Shown here piece after piece: positions 17,297 through 26,350 of a stretch of DNA of 46,258 nt. The position numbers and the translations under genes are program-made. Source of the DNA: Actinomycetes bacterium (GTDB lineage Bacteria > Actinomycetota > Actinomycetes > Mycobacteriales > Mycobacteriaceae); the NCBI GenBank assembly GCA_023417985.1, contig JAEZDV010000347.1, positions 1-46,258 on the forward strand, read 5' to 3'. The notes below the pieces were generated by a model. It was given only the letters and a program-made list of their open reading frames with translations, was not told the origin of the DNA and did not search any database. Numbering within the stretch: position 1 is the stretch's first letter; each line of letters opens with the position of its first letter.

Positions 17297-17302
17297 TAGC
17301 AT
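17297..17302 (+). promoter_or_regulatory. Putative -10 box of the emb operon (leaderless)
   Basis: TAGCAT ends eight bases before the GTG start at 17311. No clear -35 and no ribosome binding site are seen. Confidence 0.5.
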
Positions 17303-17310
17303 CGAGCCTT

Positions 17311-20300
17311 GTGCCAGTCGAAACCCGCGCGCCCGAAAACAGACCTTCGCCCGATCCGACGTCGGGAATCCGCACCGCGCGAGTAGTCGCGATCGTGACG
17401 GGTCTGTTCGCTTTCGTGCTGGCACTGAGTCTTCCTTTCCTCCCGGTCCGGCAGGAGACGACGAGCCTCCAGTGGCCGCAGAACGACTCGCTCGGCAACA
17501 TCGAGGCGCCGCTCGTCTCGTACACGCCCCTCTCGCTGCGGGTGAGCGTTCCGTGTTCCGCAGCGGCGCTGCTCGGACCCGAGGGCGGCACCATCGTGTC
17601 CACCGTTCCCCCGAACGCACCCGACGCGACCGACACCGCCCTCGTCATCAGGGCCGTCCCGGGCACGGACGGCAACCCCGGGGCGATCGAAGCCGTGCTG
17701 CGGAACACGGTGCTGGTATCGACTCCGCTCGACGCCGCGTGCACCGCGGTCACGGTCGCGTCGAACTCGGAATTGACCGCCGCGTCGGTCGTCGGCGCGG
17801 ACCCGGTCGTGTCCGTGGAAGAGGCGGGCGATCTCCGTCCGCAGATGGTCGGCGTGTTCAGCGACCTGAACGGATCGTCCGAGGCCCTCACTTCGGGCCA
17901 GAACGCGGAGCGGTTGTCGGTACGCGCCGAGATCGACACCCGCTTCACGTCGACACCCACGCCGCTCAAACTCGCCGCGATGATCCTGTGTGCCCTCTCG
18001 ACGGTGGCGTCGCTGGTCGCGTTGCATCGCCTCGACAGCGTCGATCGGCGGCGCGCCCGCCGTTTCTTCCCGGCACACTGGTGGCGATTCACCGTCGCCG
18101 ACGCCGTGGTCGTAGGAACGCTGCTGCTCTGGCACGTCATCGGCGCCAACACCTCGGACGACGGCTACATCCTCAACATGGCCCGCGTGTCGGGCGACGC
18201 CGGGTACATGGCCAACTACTTCCGGTGGTTCGGTGTCCCCGAGGCGCCGTTCGGATGGTTCTACGACGTACTCGTCCTGTTCTCCCAGGTGTCGACGGCC
18301 AGTGTCTGGATGCGCCTGCCCACCCTCGTCGCGGCGATCCTGTGCTGGATGGTGATCAGCCGCGAGGTCATCCCGCGCCTCGGCAATGCCGTCCGGCACA
18401 GCAGGGTGGCGTTGTGGACCGCGGGACTGGTGTTCCTCGCCTTCTGGCTCCCCTACAACAACGGCCTGCGCCCCGAGCCGATCATCGCGGTCGGAGCGCT
18501 GCTGACGTGGTGCTCCATCGAACGCGCCATCGCGACCGGCCGCATGCTTCCCGCCGCGATCGCCGTTCTCATCGCGGCCTTCTCGCTCGCTGCCGGACCT
18601 ACCGGGGTCATCTGCGTCGCCGCACTCCTCGCCGGCGCCCGGCCCCTGGTGAAAGCACTGGTGTCGCGACGCCACCTCGTGGGATGGGCACCGCTCGCAC
18701 CGATTCTCGCGTCGGGCACGGTGGTGCTCATCGCGGTGTTCGCGGATCAGACTCTCGCGTCCGTACTCGAGGCGACGCGAGTGCGGTCCGCGGTCGGCCC
18801 GAACGTGCCGTGGTTCGACGAACGGCTGCGCTGGGACGCGCTGCTGACCGTGTCACCGGACGGTTCGGTCGCCCGCCGGTTCGGCGTCTTCGTGATGCTG
18901 CTGTGCCTGGTCGTGTGCGTCATGCTGATCCTCCGTAAGGGCCGCATCCCCGGCACCGCCATCGGCCCCTCGCGCCGCATCCTCGGCATCGTCTTCGCGT
19001 CGCTGCTGCTCATGATGCTCACCCCCACGAAATGGACCCACCACTTCGGCGTCTACGCCGGGCTCGCAGGGTCGATCGCCGCGCTGGCGGCCGTCGGGGT
19101 CGGCGCCGTGGGAATCCGTTCACCCCGCAACCGGGCCCTGTTCACCGCGGGAGTTCTGTTCGTCCTCGCAATGGCGTTCACCGGCTCGAACGGCTGGTGG
19201 TACGTCTCGAGCTTCGGCGTTCCCTGGTGGGACAAGCCGCCGTCGATCTCCGGCTACGCCTTCTCGACCGCGCTGCTGGGCCTGACCGTGGTCGCACTGA
19301 TCGTCGCCGCATGGTTCCATCTGCGCGAACCGTTCGTCCCGTCCCGCCCCGAGCGCAACGGGCGGATGAAGGCCCTCGCGTCGGCACCGCTCACCCTGGT
19401 CGCGGCCGCCGTGGTGATGTTCGAGGTCCTGTCGCTGCTCAAGGGAGCAGTTGCGCAGTACCCGGCGTATTCGATCGCGAAGTCCAACACCGCTGCCCTC
19501 CGCGGCGACAGCTGCGGTCTGGCGAACGAGGTGCTCGTCGAAACCGATCCGAACGCGACGATGCTCTCGCCACTCGAGGGTTCGGTCGCCGGTGCGCTCG
19601 GCGCCGGAACGTCGACGGGGTTCACGCCCGACGGCGTCGCGTTCGACCTCACTGCCGACGCCGAGACGTCGACGGCGGGCGGCGCGAATACCGTCGACTC
19701 CGAGGTGGGTGGCACCACGACGTCGACGGGTGCAGGCACCGGCGGTGGCCGGAGCGGCAATCAGGGTGTCAACGGCAGCACCGTGCGCCTGCCGTTCGGG
19801 CTCGATCCGGCCACCACTCCGATCCTGGGCAGCTACCGGACCGGCGTGCAGCAGGCCGCCGAACTCGAGTCCGGCTGGTACGCGCTCCCCGAACGCACCG
19901 ACGACACCCCGCTGCTCGTCGTCACCGCTGCCGGCCGCGTGCACTACGTCGACCCCGACGGCGTGATCACCCCCGGACAGGATGTCCAGCTGGAGTTCGG
20001 GGTCACGTCCGGCGACGAGGTGGCGCCGGTCGGCCGCATCTCCCCCATCGACATCGGCCCGTCACCGTCGTGGCGGAACCTGCGGGTGCCCACGGACGCC
20101 GTCCCCGCCGACGCGGATGCCGTCCGCATCGTCATCGACGACGGCAATCTGGCGCCCGACCAGTGGGTCGCCGTCACGCCGCCGCGTTTGCCGCGGCTCG
20201 ACACGCTGAACGAGGTCGTCGGCTCGCAGGCGCCCGTGCTGCTCGACTGGTCGGTGGGCTTGGCCTTCCCGTGCCAGCGCCCGTTCGCCCACCGCAACGG

Positions 20301-20595
20301 CATCGCCGAGGTCCCCGAGTTCCGCATCCTTCCCGACCGGGTGGGTGCCGATGCGACGAACGGCTGGCAGGACGACATCGGTGGCGGCCCGCTCGGGTGG
20401 ATCCCGCTGTTGCTGACCGCCGAGACCGTGCCTACCTACCTGAACCACGACTGGGATCGCGACTGGGGTTCGCTCGAGCGGTATCGGCCGATCGATCCCG
20501 GTACCACCGCGACCGTCGAGACCGCCGAGGTGACACGGTCCGGTTTGTGGAGTCCGGGACGTGTCCGTGACGGGGTACCTGTCCTGCTGCAATGA
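17311..20595 (+). CDS. embC: Arabinosyltransferase, EmbC/EmbB-like
   Basis: A 1094-residue GT53 GT-C enzyme that extends arabinan using DPA outside the membrane. It has an N-terminal membrane helix, a first carbohydrate-binding-like domain (about 50-215), a membrane bundle (about 220-720) and a C-terminal carbohydrate-binding domain. The catalytic motif NTSDDGYIL places Asp283-Asp284 in the first long loop; Met290 is at the position of EmbB Met306, the ethambutol-resistance site. The stretch SPDGSVARRFGV with LRKGRIPGTAIGPSRRI resembles recalled EmbC/EmbB sequences more than EmbA, and EmbC versus EmbB cannot be settled by eye. Its stop overlaps the next emb start (ATGA). A Gly/Thr-rich low-complexity linker lies near residues 785-825. 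Confidence 0.9.
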   Translation: MPVETRAPENRPSPDPTSGIRTARVVAIVTGLFAFVLALSLPFLPVRQETTSLQWPQNDSLGNIEAPLVSYTPLSLRVSVPCSAAALLGPEGGTIVSTVPPNAPDATDTALVIRAVPGTDGNPGAIEAVLRNTVLVSTPLDAACTAVTVASNSELTAASVVGADPVVSVEEAGDLRPQMVGVFSDLNGSSEALTSGQNAERLSVRAEIDTRFTSTPTPLKLAAMILCALSTVASLVALHRLDSVDRRRARRFFPAHWWRFTVADAVVVGTLLLWHVIGANTSDDGYILNMARVSGDAGYMANYFRWFGVPEAPFGWFYDVLVLFSQVSTASVWMRLPTLVAAILCWMVISREVIPRLGNAVRHSRVALWTAGLVFLAFWLPYNNGLRPEPIIAVGALLTWCSIERAIATGRMLPAAIAVLIAAFSLAAGPTGVICVAALLAGARPLVKALVSRRHLVGWAPLAPILASGTVVLIAVFADQTLASVLEATRVRSAVGPNVPWFDERLRWDALLTVSPDGSVARRFGVFVMLLCLVVCVMLILRKGRIPGTAIGPSRRILGIVFASLLLMMLTPTKWTHHFGVYAGLAGSIAALAAVGVGAVGIRSPRNRALFTAGVLFVLAMAFTGSNGWWYVSSFGVPWWDKPPSISGYAFSTALLGLTVVALIVAAWFHLREPFVPSRPERNGRMKALASAPLTLVAAAVVMFEVLSLLKGAVAQYPAYSIAKSNTAALRGDSCGLANEVLVETDPNATMLSPLEGSVAGALGAGTSTGFTPDGVAFDLTADAETSTAGGANTVDSEVGGTTTSTGAGTGGGRSGNQGVNGSTVRLPFGLDPATTPILGSYRTGVQQAAELESGWYALPERTDDTPLLVVTAAGRVHYVDPDGVITPGQDVQLEFGVTSGDEVAPVGRISPIDIGPSPSWRNLRVPTDAVPADADAVRIVIDDGNLAPDQWVAVTPPRLPRLDTLNEVVGSQAPVLLDWSVGLAFPCQRPFAHRNGIAEVPEFRILPDRVGADATNGWQDDIGGGPLGWIPLLLTAETVPTYLNHDWDRDWGSLERYRPIDPGTTATVETAEVTRSGLWSPGRVRDGVPVLLQ

Positions 20596-23500
20596 GGGCG
20601 TGTCCCGTCACACATGGGCTGCCGATACCATCGGAACCCGTGCCCGACGACGTGACGACCGCCCCCGCTCCCAGCGAGACCCCGCTACGGTCCGTCGGCG
20701 AGGATCTTCGTTCGCAGTACCGGACCGCGCGGCTCATCGCCGCTGTCGCCGGACTACTCGGTATCGTCCTCGCCGTAGCGACGCCGTTCCTGCCGGTACG
20801 CGTCACCGAAGCCACGGCCACGTGGCCGCAGAACGGCTCGGTCACCGACATCGAACTGCCGTTGATGTCGCAGGTTCCGTTGCGGCTCGAGGCGACGATC
20901 CCGTGTACGGCGGTCGGTGAACTCCCCGACTCGGGCGGCATGCTGCTCGCGACCGCACCCGCTAACGGGCAGGACGCCGCCCTCAATGCGATGTTCGTGC
21001 GGGTCGGTGAAGAGAACGTCGATGTGCTCGATCGAAACGTCGTGGTCGCGACGGCACCGCGCGCCGAAGTCGAGTCCAGTGCGTGCACCGAACTCCGCAT
21101 CTACTCGGACGCCGATCGCACCACCGCCGAATTCGTCGGGCTCTCCGACGAGAACGCCCTCCCGCGTGCCGGGGAACTCGGCGGAGACCTGCGGCCGCTG
21201 GTCGTGGGCGTGTTCAGCGACCTGACCACCGCGGTCCCGGGCCTCGAAGTGAACGTGGACGTCGACTCCCGCTTCACGTCGTCACCCACCCTCGTCAAGT
21301 CGCTGGCGATGATCCTCGCGGTTCTGTCGACAGCGCTCGCGCTCGCCGCGCTGGCCAAGCTGGACGGCACGGACGGCCGCGGACACCGCCGTTTCCTTCC
21401 CGCCCGCTGGTGGAAGTTCAGCGGTGTCGACGTCGTCGTGATCGCCACTCTCGTCGGCTGGCACTTCTTCGGCGCCAACACATCCGACGACGGTTATCTC
21501 CTGTCGATGGCACGGGCGTCGGAGCACTCCGGCTACATGGCGAACTACTTCCGGTGGTTCGGCGTCCCCGAAGCGCCGTTCGGCTGGTACTACGACGTCC
21601 TGGCGGCGTTCGCGAAGATCTCGACGGCGAGCCCGTGGATGCGTCTTCCCGCGCTGCTCGCCGGCATCGTGTGCTGGATGGTCATCAGCCGCGAGGTGGT
21701 GCCACGACTCGGACGCGCTGTCCGCGAGAACCGGATCGCCCTGTGGACCGGCGGCTTGGTCTTCCTCGCCTTCTGGCTCCCCTACAACAACGGCCTGCGC
21801 CCCGAGCCCATCGTCGCCGTCGGCGCGCTGCTCACGTGGTGCTCGATCGAGCGCGCCATCGCCACCGGCCGATTGCTACCCGCTGCGACCGCCGTGATCA
21901 TCGGCGCGTTCACTCTCGCGGCCGCTCCGACCGGCCTGATGTGTATCGCCGCGCTGATCGCGGGCCTGCGGCCCATGACTCGCATCGTCGTGCGCCGACA
22001 CCGCGAAGTCGGCACGTTGCCGCTGCTCGCCCCCATCGGCGCGGCGGGCGTGCTCGTCCTCGTCGTGGTGTTCTCGGATCAGACCTTGGCCGCGGTCCTC
22101 GAGGCCACCCGCGTGCGCACCATCATCGGGCCGAACGAAGAGTGGTGGAACGACTTCCTCCGCTACTACTACCTGATGGTGCAGACCGTCGACGGTTCGC
22201 TGGCACGCCGCTTCGCGTTCCTCGTGATGCTGCTCTGCCTGTTCACGACGTTGCTCGTGCTGTTGCGCCGACGGAAGATCCCCGGTGTCGCGATGAGCCC
22301 GTCCTGGCGTCTGCTCGGCATCGTCTTCGGAACCATGTTCTTCATGATGTTCAACCCCACGAAGTGGACGCACCACTTCGGGGCGTACGCGGGCATCGCC
22401 GGCTCGCTCGCCGCACTGACCGCGGTACTCGTGTCCGCCAGTGCTCTGCGGTCGCGGCGGAACCGCACGATCTTCCTCGCGGGTCTGCTCTTCGTCCTCG
22501 CGGTGTCGTTCGCCGGCATCAACGGCTGGTGGTACGTCTCGAGCTACGGCGTGCCGTGGTTCGACAAGACCGTCTCGTTGCGCGGCACCCAGTCCAGCTC
22601 GGTGTTCCTGATCCTCTTCGGTGCGGCGCTCGTCCTCGTCGCGTGGCAGTACCTGCGCGAAGGCTATGCGGCACCACCCGAGAAACCCACGACGCGCAAG
22701 GGCCGCCGTATCCGGATGTTCGCGGCCGCGCCGCTCACGGTCGTCGCCGCGGTGATGGTGCTGTTCGAGGTGCTCTCGCTGCTCAAGGGCGCGGTGGCCC
22801 AGTACCCGGCCTACTCGCTCGCTCGCTCCAACATCGGTGCGCTCGCGGGCGACACCTGCGGCCTCGCCGGTGATGTGCTCGTCGAGATGGATCCGAATGA
22901 GGGCCGCCTCGAACCGATCCCGGATCCTGCGAACCCGCCCGCCGGTGGCGATCCACTCGCCGGCACCTCCCCGCGCGGGTTCAGCCCCGACGGCGTCCCG
23001 TCCGACCTGACCGCCGACTACGTCGAGGTCAAGCCCGGGCAGGGCAACACCGACAACCAGAGCGTCGGCCCGACGTTCGAGACCGGTTCCGGCGGCGGCA
23101 CCACCGGCGGTCGGGGTGCGCAGACCGTCAACGGCAGCACCGTGCGCCTGCCGTTCGGACTCGATCCGGCCGTCACCCCGGTGCTCGGCAGCTACCAGCA
23201 GGGCATCCAGGAACCGGCAAGCCTCACCTCGAGCTGGTACCAGTTGCCCGCGCGCGCCGAGGAGTCGCCGCTGATCGTGCTCTCCGCTGCCGGCCGCATC
23301 TGGTCGTACGACGACACCGGCGCCCTGAACTACGGCCAGTCGCTGCTCGTCGAGTACGGCACCCGCCTGCCCGACGGCACGGTCGAGGCGAAGGGCACCT
23401 ACCTGCCGCGCGACATCGGCCCGGCACCGTCGTGGCGGAACCTGCGCGTGCCGCTCGCCGATCTGCCGGAGGACACCGACGCGGTGCGGGTCGTCGCGAA

Positions 23501-23948
23501 CGATCCCAACCTCACCGGCGACCAGTGGCTCGCCTTCACACCTCCGCGTGTGCCGGTGCTCGACACGCTCGACAACGTGATCGGATCCGAGCAGCCCATC
23601 CTCCTGGACTGGGCTGTGGGCCTGCAGTTCCCGTGCCAGCGGCCGTTCGACCACTGGGCGGGTGTCGCGGAGATGCCGAACTACCGGATCCTTCCCGACC
23701 GTCCGCTCGCGGTGTCGTCGACGGATACCTGGCAAGCCGCGGACAGCGGCGGACCGCTCGGGTTCACCGAAGTCCTCGCCCGGCCCGAGCAGATCCCCAC
23801 GTACCTGAAGGACAACTGGGCTCGCGACTGGGGTTCCCTGGAGCGCTACGTCCCGAACTACCCCGACGCTGTCCCCGCTGACCTCACGACCACCGAGGTG
23901 AACCGTTCGGGACTCTGGAAGCCGGCATCGATGCGCGTCTACGAGTAA
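20592..23948 (+). CDS. embA: Arabinosyltransferase, EmbA-like
   Basis: A 1118-residue paralogue of the upstream Emb with the same layout. The catalytic motif NTSDDGYLL has Asp299-Asp300, with Met306 at the ethambutol-site position. The features RYYYLMVQTVDGSLARRF, a C-terminal SSWYQLPAR, GRIWSY and FTPPRVPVLDTL match recalled EmbA sequences, so the pair probably forms the EmbA-EmbB type heterodimer that makes the branched end of arabinan. The ATG overlaps the previous stop by four bases, and an in-frame GTG at 20641 is an alternative start. Parts of the gene are nearly identical in DNA to the first emb (47 identical bases at 21762-21808). A hairpin follows. Confidence 0.9.
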   Translation: MRACPVTHGLPIPSEPVPDDVTTAPAPSETPLRSVGEDLRSQYRTARLIAAVAGLLGIVLAVATPFLPVRVTEATATWPQNGSVTDIELPLMSQVPLRLEATIPCTAVGELPDSGGMLLATAPANGQDAALNAMFVRVGEENVDVLDRNVVVATAPRAEVESSACTELRIYSDADRTTAEFVGLSDENALPRAGELGGDLRPLVVGVFSDLTTAVPGLEVNVDVDSRFTSSPTLVKSLAMILAVLSTALALAALAKLDGTDGRGHRRFLPARWWKFSGVDVVVIATLVGWHFFGANTSDDGYLLSMARASEHSGYMANYFRWFGVPEAPFGWYYDVLAAFAKISTASPWMRLPALLAGIVCWMVISREVVPRLGRAVRENRIALWTGGLVFLAFWLPYNNGLRPEPIVAVGALLTWCSIERAIATGRLLPAATAVIIGAFTLAAAPTGLMCIAALIAGLRPMTRIVVRRHREVGTLPLLAPIGAAGVLVLVVVFSDQTLAAVLEATRVRTIIGPNEEWWNDFLRYYYLMVQTVDGSLARRFAFLVMLLCLFTTLLVLLRRRKIPGVAMSPSWRLLGIVFGTMFFMMFNPTKWTHHFGAYAGIAGSLAALTAVLVSASALRSRRNRTIFLAGLLFVLAVSFAGINGWWYVSSYGVPWFDKTVSLRGTQSSSVFLILFGAALVLVAWQYLREGYAAPPEKPTTRKGRRIRMFAAAPLTVVAAVMVLFEVLSLLKGAVAQYPAYSLARSNIGALAGDTCGLAGDVLVEMDPNEGRLEPIPDPANPPAGGDPLAGTSPRGFSPDGVPSDLTADYVEVKPGQGNTDNQSVGPTFETGSGGGTTGGRGAQTVNGSTVRLPFGLDPAVTPVLGSYQQGIQEPASLTSSWYQLPARAEESPLIVLSAAGRIWSYDDTGALNYGQSLLVEYGTRLPDGTVEAKGTYLPRDIGPAPSWRNLRVPLADLPEDTDAVRVVANDPNLTGDQWLAFTPPRVPVLDTLDNVIGSEQPILLDWAVGLQFPCQRPFDHWAGVAEMPNYRILPDRPLAVSSTDTWQAADSGGPLGFTEVLARPEQIPTYLKDNWARDWGSLERYVPNYPDAVPADLTTTEVNRSGLWKPASMRVYE

Positions 23949-23966
23949 CGGCTGTCGCGGCCACGC

Positions 23967-23982
23967 GGCGGGTCACCCCGCC
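23967..23982 (+). terminator. Short hairpin after the emb operon
   Basis: GGCGGG, loop TCAC, CCCGCC form a 6-bp stem 18 bases after the embA stop, followed by a pyrimidine-rich stretch. It is a plausible but weak terminator. Confidence 0.4.
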
Positions 23983-24001
23983 CCGTTCACCTTCTTTCCG
24001 G

Positions 24002-24017
24002 GTCCGGGATCCCGGAC
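24002..24017. promoter_or_regulatory. Perfect 16-bp palindrome, candidate TetR operator
   Basis: GTCCGGGATCCCGGAC is its own reverse complement and lies 63 bases upstream of the TetR start, between it and the emb operon. TetR dimers often bind such sites next to their own gene. It could alternatively be a second terminator stem for the emb operon. Confidence 0.4.
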
Positions 24018-24068
24018 GGTCCCCTGATCGGTTGCCCGGGGTCGCCGGACGACGGCATCGCGTATCCC

Positions 24069-24074
24069 TAGAAT
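24069..24074 (+). promoter_or_regulatory. Putative -10 box of tetR
   Basis: TAGAAT ends six bases before the GTG at 24081. This distance fits a leaderless transcript. Confidence 0.45.
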
Positions 24075-24080
24075 GCGGGA

Positions 24081-24722
24081 GTGACCATCGAGAACAGCCC
24101 GGACGCGTCGTCGCTCTCGCCGCGCGCCACCCAAGCGGTGAGGCGCAGCCTGACCCCACGTCAGGAGGCCGCGAGTCGCGATGTGGATCGGTTGATCCGC
24201 GCCGGCCGCGAGCTGATCACGAAGGGCGCTCCCGCGCGCGTCGCGGACATCGTCACCGCCGCAGGGCTGTCGAACGACGCTTTCTACCGGTACTTCCGCA
24301 GCAAGAGCGACTTCGTCGACGCGGTGGTCGAGGAGGGCAGCCAACGGCTCCTGAACTACCTGCGCCACAAGATGAGCGCGGCGACGACTCCGGACGACGC
24401 GCTTCGGGCGGGCATTGCAGCGGTCCTCGCCCAGGCCGTCAATCCCGAGATCGGCGCCGCGACCCGCAACGTCGTCGCGGCGGGTGGCGGGCGGTCCCAT
24501 GCTCCGAAGGTTCGCGAAGACCTCGAGTTCGCGCTCGCGGACGTCCTTTCCGGCCCGATCCGTGAACTCGGTTCGACCGATCCCGAACGGGATTCGCGGG
24601 CGACGTCGATCCTGCTGCTCGCGTCGATGGAACATCTGCTCTGGCGCGACATCTCCACCTTCGACGCCGAGGCCGAGGTCGAGCACATCGTCGGCTACGT
24701 GCGCCGCGCGCTCACGACCTGA
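24081..24722 (+). CDS. TetR-family transcriptional regulator
   Basis: A 213-residue protein with a TetR_N helix-turn-helix at about residues 35-80: RVADIVTAAGLSNDAFYRYFRSKSD shows the recognition-helix pattern, with Phe-Tyr-Arg-Tyr-Phe as the signature. The C-terminal ligand domain (about 90-213) is helical and not recognisable. The GTG start is preceded by a TAGAAT -10 box. It lies between the emb operon and the convergent mycolate operon, so wall genes are possible targets, but autoregulation through the 16-bp palindrome upstream is the simplest guess. The ligand is unknown. Confidence 0.88.
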   Translation: MTIENSPDASSLSPRATQAVRRSLTPRQEAASRDVDRLIRAGRELITKGAPARVADIVTAAGLSNDAFYRYFRSKSDFVDAVVEEGSQRLLNYLRHKMSAATTPDDALRAGIAAVLAQAVNPEIGAATRNVVAAGGGRSHAPKVREDLEFALADVLSGPIRELGSTDPERDSRATSILLLASMEHLLWRDISTFDAEAEVEHIVGYVRRALTT

Positions 24723-24735
24723 CCGGCGGACACGA

Positions 24736-24776
24736 ATGCCGTAGCGGCTGCACGAAAAGTGCAGCAGCTACGGCAT
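24736..24776. terminator. Strong bidirectional stem-loop terminator
   Basis: Arms 24736-24753 and 24759-24776 are 18 bases each and complementary except for one pair; the loop is GAAAA. It sits between the convergent stops of tetR and accD4, so it can serve both strands. Confidence 0.85.
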
Positions 24777-24798
24777 AGTGGTGACGATGTGTGCTCGA

Positions 24799-26343
24799 TC
24801 AGAGCGGCAGCAGATGGTGCTTGCGCGGGTTCTTGAACACCGTCTTGTCGCGCAGCAGATTCAGCGCGCGGCGGATCTCGAGCCGGGTCGAAGCCGGGTC
24901 GATCACCGCATCGATGTAACCGCGCTCGGCCGCGATGTACGGCGTCGCGACATGCTCGTTGTAGAAGTTGATGAGCTGCTTGCGCACGGCAGGAGCGTTC
25001 TCACCCGCTTCCGCGATCTGCTTGCGTCCGATGACCGCGACAGCCGACTCTGCGCCCATCACCGCGATGCGAGCCGTCGGCCACGCGAAGTTGATGTCGG
25101 CGCCGAGTTGCTTGGAACCCATCACCGCGTACCCGCCGCCGTACGACTTGCGTACCACGACAGTCACCTTCGGCACGGACGCTTCCACGTACGAGAACAG
25201 GAACCTGCCGCCGCGCTTGATGACACCGATCTTCTCCTGCTCCACGCCGGGCAGAAAGCCCGGGGTGTCGACGACGAAGACCAGCGGGATGCTGTAGGCG
25301 TCGCAGACGCGCACGAAATGCGCAGCCTTGTCGGCGGCGGCCGCATCGAGTGCCCCCGACAGGAACAGCGGCTGATTGGCGACGACACCCACCGGACGGC
25401 CGTCGACCCGCGCGTACCCGGTGATGATGTTCGCCGCTGTCTGCGAACGTACTTCGAAGAAGTCGCCGTCGTCGAAGATCTTGAGCAGGATGTCGTGCAT
25501 GTCGTAGCCGGAGTTGTCGGCGTCGGGCATGAACGTATCGAGTTCGAGGTCGTCGGGGGTGATCTCCGGTTCGAGACCGGGATTGACGACCGGCGGCTTC
25601 TCCTGCGCGTTCGACGGCATGTAGCTCAGGTACTGGCGCACCCAGTCGAACGCGGCCTTCTCGTCCGGCGCGACGTGGTGCACGTTGCCGTATTCGGCTT
25701 GCTTCCGGGCACTTCCGAGTTCGTGGAGGCTGACGTCCTCACCTGTGACGGCCTTGATGACGTCCGGTCCGGTAACGAACATGTACGCCTCTTCGGTGGC
25801 GACCACGACGTCGGTGTTGATCGGCGCGTACACGGCACCGCCGGCGCACTTGCCGACGATCACCGAGATCTGCGGGCACAGGCCCGAGAGCGGCTCGGTC
25901 CGCTTGCCGATCTCGCCGTACCAGGCGAGCGAGGTGACGGCGTCCTGCACTCGGGCGCCGCCGGAGTCGTTGATGCCCACGACAGGGCAGCCGATCTTCA
26001 GGGCGTAGTCGAGGACCGCGGAAACCTTGCGGCCGAACATCTCTCCGACGCTGCCGCCGAGAACCGTCTGGTCGTGCGAGAAGACCGCGACGGGACGTCC
26101 TTCGACGGTGCCGTGCCCGACGACGACGGCGTCGCCGTAGAAGGCGTCCTCGCGTCCGGGCGTCTTCATCAGTGCGCCGATCTCGACGAAGCTTCCCTTG
26201 TCGAGGAGCATGTCGATGCGCTCACGCGCGCTCGGAATACCCTTCTTGGCGCGCTTGGCGATTGCGATCTCGCCCGCCGGTTCCTGCGCGATCTCCAGCT
26301 TCTGGCGCAGTTCGGCCAGCTTTTCTGCGGTGGTGGTGGTCAC
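24799..26343 (-). CDS. accD4: Acyl-CoA carboxylase carboxyltransferase subunit AccD4
   Basis: Carboxyltransferase beta subunit that, with a biotinylated alpha subunit encoded elsewhere, carboxylates the long acyl-CoA that becomes the alpha branch of mycolic acid for Pks13. The 514-residue protein (522 in M. tuberculosis Rv3799c) has both crotonase-like halves: GINDSGGARVQD and GKCAGGAVYAP in the N-terminal CT domain, and VDTPGFLPGVEQE and RKSYGGGYAVMG in the C-terminal one. It starts at GTG 26343, seven bases after the pks13 stop, with GAGGAG about ten bases upstream. It is the last gene of the fadD32-pks13-accD4 operon. Confidence 0.95.
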   Translation of the reverse strand: MTTTTAEKLAELRQKLEIAQEPAGEIAIAKRAKKGIPSARERIDMLLDKGSFVEIGALMKTPGREDAFYGDAVVVGHGTVEGRPVAVFSHDQTVLGGSVGEMFGRKVSAVLDYALKIGCPVVGINDSGGARVQDAVTSLAWYGEIGKRTEPLSGLCPQISVIVGKCAGGAVYAPINTDVVVATEEAYMFVTGPDVIKAVTGEDVSLHELGSARKQAEYGNVHHVAPDEKAAFDWVRQYLSYMPSNAQEKPPVVNPGLEPEITPDDLELDTFMPDADNSGYDMHDILLKIFDDGDFFEVRSQTAANIITGYARVDGRPVGVVANQPLFLSGALDAAAADKAAHFVRVCDAYSIPLVFVVDTPGFLPGVEQEKIGVIKRGGRFLFSYVEASVPKVTVVVRKSYGGGYAVMGSKQLGADINFAWPTARIAVMGAESAVAVIGRKQIAEAGENAPAVRKQLINFYNEHVATPYIAAERGYIDAVIDPASTRLEIRRALNLLRDKTVFKNPRKHHLLPL

Positions 26344-26350
26344 TACTCGT

